Source: Atriophallophorus winterbourni | Taxonomy: Eukaryota; Platyhelminthes; Trematoda; Plagiorchiida; Microphallidae | Assembly (NCBI GenBank): GCA_013407085.1 | Contig: JACCGJ010010537.1 | Span: 62,001-126,000, forward strand | Direction of reading: 5' to 3' | DNA length: 64,000 bases | Shown here: in pieces, positions 24,949 through 37,404 of the stretch | How the letters are laid out: every line of letters begins with the position of its first letter | Numbering within the stretch: the first letter of the stretch is position 1 | Notes under the pieces: model-generated | What the model was told of the DNA's origin: nothing | Databases searched by the model: none | Seen by the model: the letters and a program-made list of their open reading frames with translations, nothing else | Position numbers and translations under genes: made by a program

Positions 24949-26203
24949 TATTTTTCTAGTACTTCTGTTGTACAGTGCTAAATTGATATGACATTGATGA
25001 TGAGCTGCATATGGAGTCTCACTGTCACTTCAATTTCCATTTCGCATATCTGTGTAAGCGAGATGCCTACATCCCACGATTACAAAGATTTCAGCTGCTC
25101 ATAACCAATCACGTTAATAAGCGTAATCACTGTGATTCCGGACTAAGCTTGTATATGATTTGTTTCATTGTTACAAGTTGCCGTGGTAAAAACCGAAACC
25201 AGTCGTGAGGTGGCGGTCAGCAACAAAATACACATTCAGAAAACTCCGCTATTAATGTTTGAATTTGTTAGTTTATAATCAAGAGAGTTGCCAAGAGTAC
25301 GGTGGGAACAGTTGAACAAAACCTAATGTTTTTGTACCATTAATCTACGATATATCCTAAAAAGGTTTAGGAATACACGAAACAAGCGTTTGTCGGGAAA
25401 ACTTTACCGCTACACCATCCAGTGCACGACAAATCTGAGGAAAACAGACGGGACTATGACGCTGCTGAAGACGCACATTGATGATTATGACAAAGACGCT
25501 TGTCCGTGCGATATTCTGGAACGAAAAATCATGTGATACAAAAAGCAAGAATTTCAAGAAAAAAACAAATCACGTAAAAAAATCAAGATAGTCTCATTTA
25601 ATCAGTTATCAAAAAGTTGAGCAAATGATGGGCACGCAAAATGTTCGCCATATTATTTATCAGTTCAGGGAGCTGCACGGCCCTCTTTCAATTGTTCGGC
25701 GAACAGCTGATTTCCACTGGTTTCATACATTTTAATTGTGGTGAGGTGTGGGCATAACCTGTGAAAGCAAGAAGTGGTGCATATTTAGAAATTGAGAATC
25801 AAACAGGTGCAAACAAAAGCTGTAGCAAATGTTGAAAACTAGTTGATTTCGCTAGCCCAGTGTATTTTGTGAATGCTGCATCACCAACAGATCGTGAGGA
25901 ATTTAGCAATATTGGCATACATCTCAGAAATAACAGCGAACAATACGAATTCAATCTCTGAGTACTGCACGTATGAAGTTGTTTTGCGCGCGGATGGTGC
26001 ATGCATGGAACAGAAAATTTTTACGTGCATGGAGTTCTTATAAAGGACCACGCTCGAACATAGAAAAGCAATGGCATTCAAGTAAGCGTAGTTTACCGAC
26101 TTTTCATCTTTTATAAGGTTGACTAAACCTAATCATACTGTCTCCATATGATTCAAGATTCAAGAATTTATGGTATAAAAAGCTCGTAGCTGTACAACAC
26201 CAC

Positions 26204-28552
26204 AGACCTGGGGAAAGACCGGCTATCTAATCTGGACCTAGTTTGACTTCTAACGAATCAGCTATTGAATTAGTACACTATGAAGCTCCATTGGGACGGA
26301 GTGACCATGTGATGCTCGTGTTCCATTATGTCTGCAGTGCATCGAGACACAGTGACGAATCTAAAATCATCCGTAGAGTCGACTTTTCGAGACTCAAGGA
26401 AGCACTTTGTGAGCTGAATGATGTTCAACTTGATTCTAGTGACTCAAATACACATTATAACTCTCTGATAAACTACCTTCAGATGCAAATCCAGTCGAAC
26501 TCTCGATATATTCAGAGGAAAGATGTCCACACCCTCCGTTTCTCTGTTCGCAGCAGAACTAGAAAATGGATTTCATTGAAAAGGCGTGCTTGGGTTACTC
26601 ATTGCAATAACGTCACCCCTACATCTTGGTTACAATTTTGCAGAATACGTAACAGAGTCACCACCCTAATTCGGCAGGACAAAAAACAGTACCAGCAACA
26701 TATGGTGGAACGAATGGAAGCGAATCCGAAACTATTGTACAAAATTGTGAATGACAGAACCAAAGTTAAACCAGGTGTTTTCCCGATCATGACAGAAGAA
26801 GGTTTGACTGTCACAGTCAAAGAGACGGCGGATGCGCTTGCGTGCTTTTACTCTCAAGTCTACTGCCCTAAAAAGCAATTATTGCATCATGAATTATCAA
26901 ACACTGTAGAACCACTAACTGAGCCCGTGATCGATCAACTGGTGGCAGAGCGATACTTACGTCGATTGAATACAAAGAAATCTCCCGAGGAGGAAAATAT
27001 TACCCCAGCGATTTTTCATGTGTGTTATAGAGAGCTTTCAAATAGCTTAGCTGCGGTTTTCATCCAGAGTCTTGGTGAAGGTTGTGTACCTTTGGCTTGG
27101 AAAGTGGGTGTGGTAACACCAATTTACAAAGGTAGCAGTCGTTCTGACGCAGCAAATTACAGACCTGTAACGATGCTACCATGTATTTTAAAAATTATGG
27201 AGCGCATTATATCTGAATGTATTGTGGGTCAGCTTGAAGCACGAGGTCTTTTGTCAGCAGCACAACACGGGTTCCGCCGGACCAGATCTTGTCTTTCGAA
27301 TTTACTGATCACACTAAATGATTGGACGATGTCGCTTGATCAAGGCTATACGGTACATGCTTGTTATATTGATATTTCAAAGGCTTTTGACAAGGTCGAC
27401 CACAGCTTCCTTCTGCAAAAGCTAGTGCGATATGGAATAACAGGTAACTTACTATCGTGGCTAACAGATTATCTGACCGATCGGCACGTGCGAGTTCGCA
27501 TTGACGGAGTATTGTCGAAAAGTATCGATGTCACGAGCGGGGTGCCTCAAGGTTCAGTGCTGGGACCTATTCTTTTCCTTTTATATATAAATGATATACC
27601 TGAAATAGTGCGATGCAAGCTCGTTCTTTTTGCAGATGACATTAAAATATGGAAGCAAATCCGACCTAATGAAGATTGTTTAATGCTGCAAAACGACTTG
27701 GATGCTCTGTATCGCTGGTCTTTAGAGAATCAAATGCCTTTCAGCCTACGTAAATGTCATATGCTACAGCTTGGCCGTAACTGCGAATATACATACCATC
27801 TAGGCCACGATATCTAAATTGGACCACCGCTGAAAAGGACCTCGGAATTTGGATTACTAATAACCTGAAACCGAATATGCATTGTAGAAAAGTGTTTAAT
27901 CGGGCATATGTGGTATATTAGGAATCCTGAGAAGAATTTTCGGACGGTTCTCACCCAAAACAATTCCTCGTATTTTAAATACTTACATCCATCCAACGAT
28001 GGATTATTTGATCCCAGCCTGGGCACCGTGGTTGCGTAAAGACATCGAGATCCTGGATCGAATATACCACAAAGCTACAAAGTTAGTTGAAGGGATGCAG
28101 CGGGTCCCGTATCAAGAGCGAATGGCCATCCTTGGTTTGCGTGATTTTACACGAAGACGAATGAGGATCGACCTGATTCTGGCTTACAAGATACTGCGGA
28201 TCGAAAACCATCCGCTTAGCGAACTAATAAAAGTAAACTCCCCTCGAAATACACGCAGTCACTCGTGTTGCCTCGAAATACCGCACTCAAGACTTGATTG
28301 TCGTCGCTATTTCTTCTCTGTGCGTATCTGCTTTCTATGGAATGCGCTACCGCAAGATGTTGTGAATGCAACGACAATTGATGTTTTCAAATCGAAATTG
28401 GATGCATACGTCAAACAAAACCCTGAATTTGGCCCGGTGTATTGAAGCAACATGAACCCAGAAAAATATTAACAATGTGATTTTGATTAAATTTTTCTTT
28501 TTGCAATAGTTGTCATCCAATGGTACGTGTAAAGCATTAGCTTTCTATCACC
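26204..28552 (+). mobile_element. CR1-like LINE, 5'-truncated, frameshifted (in copy B)
   Basis: Same element as 15300-17672. Here the RT frame runs unbroken from 26243 to 27817, past the point where copy A is broken. It then stops because of a missing C near 27812, a 2-bp insertion near 27906 moves the frame again, and reading resumes at 27999-28445. A further 1-bp deletion lies near 26244 upstream. RT motifs (AFDKVDH, SGVPQGSVLGP, FADDIKIW) are intact. The terminal TTGATTC tail of copy A is missing because copy C joins here. Confidence 0.9.
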
Positions 28553-28743
28553 ATGAAAGCAGAAGCTTGATCCAGGCAAAGTGAAGCGCAGTCATAGACA
28601 TTACATAGGCTAAAATACTGCCATATTGCCCATAGTGCCTAGTGTGTTTCCGTGTGTCGCTCACTAGCGATAGCAAATCAAAATATCAGGTGTCAGCTGC
28701 ACAGCGCAGAAGAACTGCAAGATTGCAGATCCAAAATAAAAGA

Positions 28744-31036
28744 TTAACCAAATAAAGACGTTTGAAACGTGGACTGGTGCCATGATATGAAAAACACAAC
28801 TGACCACTTGATCAAGGGCAACGCAAGGTAGCGCGGATAGATGAAAACATCTTTTTCGTTGGCACGCACTGCCTGGACGATTCGGCGAGCGGCATATTCA
28901 GCGTCAACGATCGGGAAGAGCCAGCTTTGTCTGCAAAATCAAGAAGCGAGTCAGTTTCATTGACAATAGCAATCTATTCAAGTTCATATCGCTCGAGTTA
29001 TATGAATAGTTGGAGTGATTAACGATACTGACGTTTTCTAAAATCTTGACCAGTATGCAATACGCAGAGAAAGAATTGCCCGGATCGATGCAAAATGCCG
29101 CACAGCCGGGAACTGCACGTGGACTAAGATAATGTCAGGTTGCCTGGGCCTAGAAAGATATAAATAAAAATGAGAAAATGGAAGCGACACCAGTGTTTTT
29201 CTGCATGCAGCTCAGTACCTTTGGGATATCAATTTAGCGCATCAGTACAGCATAATAGCACATCGTGCACAAAACAATCTAAAAGAAGAGTGATTTTGAA
29301 CGAATACATGTTATTTTACACAAACAATCTGTAATAATGCTAAATTTAATCCGTAAATCACCATGCTCACGACAGAATGTGTCGAGTGAGATTATATAAA
29401 ATCACAGCACAAGATACGGACTAGAGGGCTCCAAAGCAGCAACGAGGTGCTTTGGAATTAGCATGGTGCTTGGTTCACGTATGGAGCCAAGGTGAAATGA
29501 AGGATAGCGAATAATGTAATAAGCATGAGAAGCAGACGAGTTAACTTATTAGATCCGTCACTCACTTTGTTTTACAACCTTTAAACATTTTGGTGTTCAT
29601 GAAAAAGGGGTATATACGCGTCAAGTGAATTTTTTCCTCGAGTTTCAAATGCATCATTTCTAATTCCAGTGATTCAGATAAGAGAATTCCAGCAGCTTTG
29701 CTCGCACAATAATCACCCAAACCAGCTAAAGGAATAACTGCAGCTATTGATGCGATAGACACGATGTGGCCACGCGGTTCTTCAATTAGTCCAGTGTCCG
29801 ATTGTTCAGATACTTTACCGCCAATCATACGAGGTAAAAAAGCCTTGATTGTCTGAAAAATAGGACAATAAAATGGAGGAGTAGATTCTAATCAAAAATC
29901 AAGTAATAGAAACAATATTGCGTCAACATTTTGAAATAGCGTTCGGGTATGAGAAAAGTATTATTTATTGCGAAATCAGGATTTTCTATGTATGTATGTA
30001 TGTATGAAAGCACAAGCCTGATTCAGGCAAAGTGCCGTACAGTCAGAGACTGCACGTGGGCCAACATACCGTCAGGTTGCCTAGACATAGACAGATATGA
30101 GAAAGAAAATGGAAATGGTAGTGAGACTCCAGGCCTGTTTCAGCATGCAGCTCACCACCGGTGGCCAATCAATTTAGCACGGTGTTAGCCTCACAGCACA
30201 GAAGTACTGTACGATTGCACATCCGTGCGGATTGTCTATACCATGTGGATATCAGGTTCCAGTGGATTTTAGTCATCAAAGGATCGGGGGTATAAAGTTC
30301 AACAGTTTCAATAAAAACGAAGATTTCCTACTGTTTTCCGTTAAAATACCATGTGAAACGCAAATGCAAACAAGCAACATTGGACATTGCAACAAGCGTA
30401 ATGGGTAGAATATTGGAAGAAACGGAAACGAGTAATAGTTCAGAATGACTCATTTTGTACAGTATTGATTCGAAATATTTAAAATGAAACTTACATAAAA
30501 ATGTGAGGTATAATTAACCTTCAAACACCTTTCGAAATCTTCGGATTTCAAGTCAACTAATGACTGTCCATTAACAACACCCGCGTTGTTCACAACAACA
30601 GTCACACGGCCAACTTCTCTCAGTACGGCTTCAGCAGTCTGAATGATTTCTTCTTTCTTGCTGATAAAATTGGCTGGAAAAGGTGTGTTCAATTTACCTC
30701 ATATCGCACAAATAAGTTCGTAATGTGCATCCTTTTTCTGCTAAAATTTTTGCAGTTTCTTTGAGGGAAATTTCGTTGATATCCCAAGCAACTAATGTTG
30801 GGCAGAACTTTGAAAATTCGATACACATTAATCGTCCAATACCGCTACCAGCACCTAATTATTAGTTAGAACGAAAATGTGAACATACCGGTGATTAGAA
30901 CGACGTCATCGCTGAGAGATTTGTACGTCGGGAAAATAAAGCGCCAGACGCTTTTACAGAACTCCGTGATATAAGAGAATATAAAAGTAAGCGAAATTAA
31001 AACGCTCTCAACGATGATGCTGAATACATCGTACAT
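28744..31036 (-). CDS. Short-chain dehydrogenase, SDR16C/RDH10-like (copy C)
   Basis: Minus-strand exons: 31036-30889, 30854-30698, 30660-30495, 29852-29566 and 28930-28744; 314 residues. The cofactor motif, NNAG, SIAS and YCASK are all present. Exon 4 carries the copy B residues (PLAGLGDY, TKMFKGC), with one extra change, Phe to Ile, just before the catalytic-serine strand (RGHIVSIAS). No frame damage is seen. Downstream it abuts the LINE of copy B, so its 3' flank is shorter than in the other copies. Confidence 0.9.
30004..30226 (+). repeat. Dispersed SINE-like repeat (copy C equivalent)
   Basis: Corresponds to 11126-11346 and 22011-22232; it carries one extra G that accounts for the one-base shift in offset between copies B and C. 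Confidence 0.75.
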
Positions 31037-31900
31037 ATTGTAGATGCTGAAAAACAAACAGATGGTTTTAAATTTGTTTGGATATCTGTGGTCCAGTAGT
31101 CGTTGGCTAGCCTCACGATGAGCCAGTTTTCAACTTTTATCACTTTAATAATGCTCTTTATTATGAAAGGGAGATGAGACTACGGGTACGGAGACCTGTT
31201 TAGAATAAGCGGAGGTAAATAATAAGATAACATCTGTATCCATGGGATGACGACTCACTGAAGTTATCTTTCTATTTATTTTCTGCGACAAACAATACAA
31301 AAATACAATGATCTGTGTGTAAGATTCTAATTAGTTTGCGACCTCAAACCTTGAATCTCGGCCAAGTAACCACAAACGAATGTAAAATCTCTTAGTACTT
31401 CTGTTGTACAGTGCTATTTTCATTTCTCATATCTGTGTAAGCTTAAGCAACAATACAGTATCTTAGAACACGTGAACTCTACGACTATGCGATACTTTGT
31501 CTGGATCAGGCTAGTGTGATTTTGATTCGTTCGTGTCAATCAATTAAGTAAAGAACGAATATAGCCGTACAACATTTATGATAACAAATGTGTCGACAAG
31601 GTACCATCGCCCATCATTTTAGGTCTTGTTTTTTAAGTGTTCCATTTGCATATTTGTGAGTATTGGAAATGTCATTGAGCCAATTTGTCACTCTTATTTT
31701 TCTCTACATAATTGCACATTAAATACAGGGTGGCTATGCTTAAGAAAATCGAAACACCCTAAATAATCTGCCGAACGCACAAAGTTATACGACCTGTAAA
31801 CCCGGTACTTCATTCCAGTGCACTAGTCATAGCTTAAACGTAAGGTTATAAGGTTAGGTACCCGGCGAAGCGGACATTAGGTGGCCTATCGGCATCCAAC

Positions 31901-32252
31901 ATTTTTGATGAATCATTCTGATAGAGTTGCTTCATTCTGTTCGTTGACATCATCAACGTATTCAACATTCTCAGAACTCAGAAAGTTTTATGGTAGAAAA
32001 AGCAGTAAGTTTAACAATAACCACAGGATGCCGGGGTATATAGAGTACAAATAGGAAATCTTCCAAAAAACAATATGGACAGTCACATACCACATGGTTT
32101 GTCATATACTCATCGAGTTTAGAAGCGAAAACCGATTCCGAGCGTATGATTTCCTCAGGCAAGATGTTCAAAGTGAAACATTCTGACCGAGAAAAAATTA
32201 GGACGAATATCCAACCGAGAATGCTGAATGCAAAGCCTTTGAATGTTTTCAT
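31901..32252 (-). CDS. Possible small secreted protein (copy C, donor lost)
   Basis: Exon 1 (32252-32091) matches copies A and B. Exon 2 starts at 31969, but a 17-bp deletion has removed the GTATG donor present in A and B. Reading now runs through to an in-frame TGA at about 31917, so a two-exon product of about 72 residues is predicted. If the gene is real, this copy is either truncated or recast as a short secreted peptide. Confidence 0.3.
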
Positions 32253-32339
32253 GTTCCAGTAAGGCGATTGGGCTTTAGCAAGTGTTTTAGGGGATGATTT
32301 TCAGTAATTTCAGAATTTGAATGCCAACAGGTCAATCCT

Positions 32340-34060
32340 TATTTGTAGTTAGGTAAAATCATGTAGATTTAGTTTTAACATTCGCTCTTTGAAAGGCAAA
32401 TTTCTGTACCGGGATATTATTATTATTATTATTATTATTACACAAGTCTTTACAGACAATGTGCCAACAAGTATACCATGAAGAGGGTACATGATGAAAG
32501 AAAAATGTAGGTTCCATGGTTCTTGTTGAAGGCGACATACTACACGGTTGCCAAGGCCGAAGTAGGGGGTTGGCTTAGGGGACCCCACCCGGAGCCTTTG
32601 ACTCAAAAGTCTACCCGCAAGGCAGCGGTTTTTTTCCTTCACGAGAGCCGGTGACCATTTTGAGGGTTCTTGCGCCTCTCTTGAAGTGCCTCGGCGATTG
32701 TTCGAGTACGCCTCTCTAGCCTTTGCACGACCAGGTGCAACCTGCAAGGCAGCAAGGATTTTTCCTCAGGGTTCACTCCCGAAGCCTTTCCCGCAATCGG
32801 GTATGCGCAAGGCAGCGGAGGTTTGGAATAAGGGTTTTCCTTCCCTTAGATGGACTGCCCTCCCAGGCTGACGAGCTCCTTCTACCCGGAGCAAACTGGT
32901 TTTGAGGCGCCAGTCATCCGCCTTCGCCCCTTCTCCTGTCAGTAGAAGCAGTTCCGCCACGTGCAGGCCAGGAGCTGGGCTTTGGTTGTCAGAGGCTGTT
33001 CGAGACGCACGCCATATGGGAGCATTTTAGACAGTGGGAGCTCATCCCCACTGCCGTCCCCGGCTGTGACAACCTTGGAACCGGGAGACCAACTTTGTGG
33101 AATAATAATAAATCCTGTCAAGTAGTCCGATCACCTTCCTCAGCCATGGTGCCCAGGCTTGGATGGAATATTCAATTACAGGATGTACATACGCATTAAT
33201 TAACCGGGATAAGGTTTCGGGCGTGAAAATGATGAATACGGCAGGCTTTATTGTACACAGTTCGGTAATGTTGTCCAAGCGTAAGGTTGAACGACTCACA
33301 GATAACGATATCATTTTCTGCGGTGGCCCAGACGAGATTTTGCGTGCCAAGCTGATACGTGTGGTGCAGAGATTTTACAAGCCGCAGCATTTTAAATTTC
33401 GCTGGGTTAAATGGTAAATCGTTTATCTGGGACCAACGAAATAAGGTGCACAAATCCCGTTGTGATGCCATATAGTCATTAACAGTTCTAGCAGTTTTCC
33501 AGATTTTAATATAATCGGCAAACAGTATCAGGTTACATCCAATATCCTCTACTATAACGTTCATATACACTGAGCCTTGGGGAACTCCAATTGCGATGTC
33601 TATTTTTATAGAAAGGGTGGTGCCAATGCGAACATGGACGTGTCTATCAGTAAGATACTCCCTTATTCAATTCAGCAACGTTTCCATTATTCCACGAGCT
33701 TAAAGCCTTTTTATTATAATGTCATGGTTGACTCTATCGAAAGCTTTGGAAATATCGATGTAGCGAGAATGTACACCTTCGCCTAGTGCCTTGGTTCAAT
33801 CCTCGAACGTTGTAAGAGGGTTAGATAAACAGCAACGATTTCTTGAAAAACCGTGTTGTGCTGCGGTCAAAATTATTTTGATTTTCAATATGTTCTCAAA
33901 AGCACGCAGTCACAATGATTCAATTACTTTAGATATCACAAGAATTAGCGTTACCCGTTAATAGTTTGCTGTCTCTGAACGGCTTCCGCCTTTGTAAATA
34001 GGAGCAATCATCTCAGCTTTCCATCGCGGTGTTTTTTCCTTCATTTAGGCTGAAATTAAA
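32340..34060 (-). mobile_element. CR1-like LINE RT region (longer in copy C)
   Basis: The minus-strand reading at 33606-33100 and 32414-32350 equals the fragment at 13440-14062. Beyond 33607 it continues upstream through RT palm and finger sequence (YKGGSRSET-like, HGFSRNR-like, YFDISKAFDRVNH-like segments scattered across frames) to about 34060. The FADYIKIW change is shared with A and B. It is interrupted by the insertion at 32415-33079. Confidence 0.75.
32415..33079 (-). mobile_element. Non-autonomous RTE-derived element with 7-bp target duplication
   Basis: The insertion is absent from the matching sites in copies A and B. It is flanked by ACCGGGA at 32408-32414 and 33080-33086. Its left end is an ATT run, the 3' tail of a minus-strand element. 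Its right end, read on the minus strand, starts TCCAAGGTTGTCACAGCC and follows the 5' untranslated region of the RTE at 39962 for about 300 bp. It has no RT or endonuclease, so it probably depends on an RTE for mobility. Confidence 0.88.
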
Positions 34061-34353
34061 TAAGCGCGTATGAGAAGCAGTCAAAGTCAAATGATACACG
34101 TGCCAAGTATGGCGCGGGTAATTTTGTCTGCGCCAAGAGACTACTTTGATTTAGTTTACAAAATTCACGCATCACCATTTATTTGTAGCGCTGATCCATT
34201 GGAGATTTTGTAGTAAACTAATTCATATTGTAACTTCGTACTTTGTACATAAAAATTTCGGCCTTGAATCGTTATTCATTTTTTTTGGCTTTGAATGCTT
34301 TTTAGCGCTTAATATAATTTCGAACTCCCGTGGTTCGAAGTTAGTGTGCGTTG

Positions 34354-36135
34354 CTTCGTGCGGGATTCGTGATTAACGGATCCTCCAAAATTTTATTGCA
34401 TCAGGCACCTCGAATTCCATGTTTTGGATTTTCCTGTGTGGATTATCTCACCATAGTTGGACTTCAATGGTTATTTCGTTGGACCATTGCTTTTTTGATC
34501 TTTTATTGAGTTCATTACATTTTTTGTATCATTTTGTGTAGTGCAGGCTCATTTTTTGGCCTATTACATAATTGGTAAACCAGACTAGCTGATATTTTCC
34601 CATTTACGGTAAATTCTTAATTGTCCATTTTTGTAAGATTTTTGGAATACTCACTCAGTATACAACGATGAGCGATATTTCTAATAATAAAGTTTCTCCT
34701 ATTCAACGATCACAGTATATTCTGTACACATTACCGAGTTTGAATTCTTTTAATCTTCGATTCAGGAACAGCCAAATTGAAGCTAATTTTCGTTTTTATG
34801 ATATCACCGATGAAACTCTGATGTATTCTCACGTGGTGCGCCTGCTTCCTCTCGATCTAGCTCAAGAAATCAGTGATCCTTCTCATGCTACTTCCCAGGA
34901 CAAGCTCAAATCCTCATAAACACATCGAAGAAGCTCGACGCCCTCTTTTCCAAAATGGTTCTCGGTGATAAAAAACCTCTCAGCTTCTTCGCCACATCAA
35001 AGAGTTACTTGGAGACAAAAAGATGGACGCAGACATTTTCAAACAGTTGTGCTTTAAAAATCCTCCAACTGTTATTTCCCAAGTGCTTGCTTGTTTGATT
35101 ACTTACGTGTCATTAGAGAAACTAGCACAAGCGGCTGACAAAATGCTGGAAGCAAAGAAAGCCCACCAAATTACGACAGACTCTCCACCAATCAATTTTT
35201 GTTGTCTATGTACGGAATATAAAACAAGTCGTTGAACTAACTCTTGCGGTGAACTCGCTTTTGTCGAAATTTGCCAACCGACCAAGCGCAAATTCTAAAT
35301 CTCGACCATCGTGAATCTCTGAGCGCATATGTTGGTACCCCAAGAGATATATGGATAAAGGCTCAAAATGAATTTCGCCATGTTCAAAAACCTCCAAATT
35401 CAAGGGTCATTCAGTAATGGCGACTACTGTACCCGGCTCACGAAATCCAGTCTCCTGTTATACGTTACAGAAATACCGAGTGGTCTATGTTCCTTAGTCG
35501 AAACTGGCGCGACATTAGTGTCACACCTCCAGCATTCAGTTCTTCAAAACCGTCATTCTACATGCTTCAGGCGTCAAATTGCACTCGTATTAACACTTAC
35601 GGCTAACGCCTTTTAACCATCAATTCAGGACTGAGACGCAGGTTCCTCTCGGTGTTTATCATTGCTGGGTTTAATTGCCCCATAATCGGTATTGATTATA
35701 TTTTATCTCACTTCGGTCTAACAGTCGAAGTAAAGCAGCGAAGATTAGTGGATACGACAACCTCTTTACAAGCTTCAGACATCAATACTGAAGCCATTTC
35801 CTCTGGTATCAAGGCGTCACTCCAGGAAATTCGACATTTAGTACTATACTGCATGAATTCCCATCCACCATGCAAACTTGACGACCCACAGACAAAGCGT
35901 GCATCGCTTCGTGCGGTAATTGTGATTAACGGATCCTCCAACTTTTCTGAGCATTTTGCACCTTGAAGTCCATCTCTTGGATTTTCCTGTTTTCGCTATC
36001 GTTGGACTTCACTGGATATTTCGTTGTGCCTTTGCTCTTTTGGGCTTTTATTGAGTTCATTCAATTTTTGTTGTATTTTGCATACTTAATTTTTTGTCCA
36101 CTGAAATTTCCCCACTGACTGCGTAAGCCTCCTGA
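34354..36135 (+). mobile_element. Ty3/Gypsy-like LTR retrotransposon, internally deleted
   Basis: Bases 34354-34600 and 35908-36135 are diverged direct repeats (both with CTTCGTGCGG, GTGATTAACGGATCCTCCAA, TTGGACTTCA and TTTATTGAGTTCATT) and are taken as LTR remnants. Between them a frame at 34668-34919 gives a Gag-like N-terminus (MSDISNN, later LLPLDLAQEISD). Further on are a decayed protease (LVETGATLVS in place of the usual DTGA motif) and FIIAGFNCPIIGIDYILSHFGL with RLVDTTT at 35652-35760. RT, RNase H and integrase are missing. Many frameshifts; inactive. Confidence 0.7.
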
Positions 36136-37400
36136 TTATTATATCAAATCAACCCGAACACACTTCTCAAAGTATCACGGCATATAGATCCAAAAATTAC
36201 AAACTATAGAGTTCTCCCAAAACATAACACATGAGCAGCGTGAATAATATATTCAAATTTTGTACATATTAACATTTATGCACTATAACAAAACAATGAC
36301 GAAATATGTGATATTAATAAAATACAATATACAGTGATTAAAACACCTAATATTTATTGACAGACATTTCACTTATTAATTCTAAATCTGGTGAAATTGG
36401 TAAAACTTGATATGCGATACGACGCTTGAGATTGAAGGCAAGTGAGTAAAACGTTGCTGAATCATCGGCGGTATCGTGGGCAAAGTGAAATAATCCATTA
36501 AGGGTTTGTACAGGGAATGCGTATCGTTTGATTCTCGGGGGCTCATTTATTATTTTTCAGAGGAGCTTAGGATTCTTTTCCTTTCTCTTGAGCAAGTTAC
36601 ATTGGAAATGCATGCGATCTTCAATTACAAGAGTCGTGACGTATTCTGTATCTTACTGAATCGCTTCCAGGTTCCTTCCGTACAAAATTCTCATGAGTTA
36701 GCCAAGACTCACTTTATAGCTAACTATATCTTAGTTCTACTCCGTATAACAAACTAGTAGTTGAGGTGGCATTTGTGTGGTATGAAACTCGAGTTTAGAA
36801 ATGTATTTTAACATGAACCCGGATCCATGCAATCGAAATTATTGCGCTTGTACATTATTTATTCTTGAACAATTCTGCCAATATTTTTCATTGTTATTAT
36901 TGTAGCGTATCTCTTATGCGTTCCTGATAACAAACGCATCAAAAGAACCCGGGTCGATTGCACTATTGTGCATCTTCTCTGATTAAACTCACAAACATTT
37001 ACAGTATCGAGAGTTTCTCTTTCCTGATTCACGCTCTAAGTGAGAGTACTCTAGTGCTTGTGCGTTATTTATTCTTAATTGTTTCTGAAAATATTTTTTA
37101 TTGTTATGATTGTATCATATCTCACATGTTGTTTTAATGTTTGAATACAAGATAAACACTTTTTTCGAACTAGACTCACGCTTGGGTGCGTGTGAATTTG
37201 GTTGATTGGATTTGGTATCTCCATTCTGCAGCGACTAACAATCTCGACATCAATTTCAGCATTCGTTGGAACTTAATTCATTTCAAGAACATTCCTTAAG
37301 CAAAAAGAGAATACTGTAACGGATTTGTATTCACTGAACATTTCGTAAGTTACAGCTATTTTCTGTAATTTCTTCGTTCAGATTTTGAGTATATTTGAGC
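36136..37400. other. No recognised feature
   Basis: Low-complexity AT-rich sequence. A plus-strand frame at 36506-36757 (83 codons) resembles no family I know. Two short related tracts (36895-36930 and 37085-37130, both with TTTTTATTGTTATTATTGTA-like sequence) suggest local duplication. Confidence 0.4.
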
Positions 37401-37404
37401 TAAA

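Larger units (their letters stand above)
20326..28552. repeat. Segmental duplication, copy B
   Basis: Matches 9467-17672 (copy A) throughout. From 20563 to about 24950 it also matches 28553-33606 (copy C) at an offset of about 7.99 kb. It ends inside the LINE tail at 28552, where copy C begins directly. Confidence 0.9.
28553..33606. repeat. Segmental duplication, copy C (shorter)
   Basis: Matches copy B from 20563 to about 24950 and joins directly onto the LINE tail of copy B at its left. It differs by a 672-bp insertion (32415-33086 including one target duplicate) and a 17-bp deletion near 31930. At its right end it continues into a longer version of the CR1 element truncated in copies A and B. 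Confidence 0.9.

Noticed and set aside
32869..32910. CTGACGA followed by a pairing GCTCC/GGAGC stem, possible second hammerhead
   Set aside because: The GAA after stem II is replaced by AAA, no stem I pairs, and it lies antisense within the RTE-derived 5' region; probably chance.
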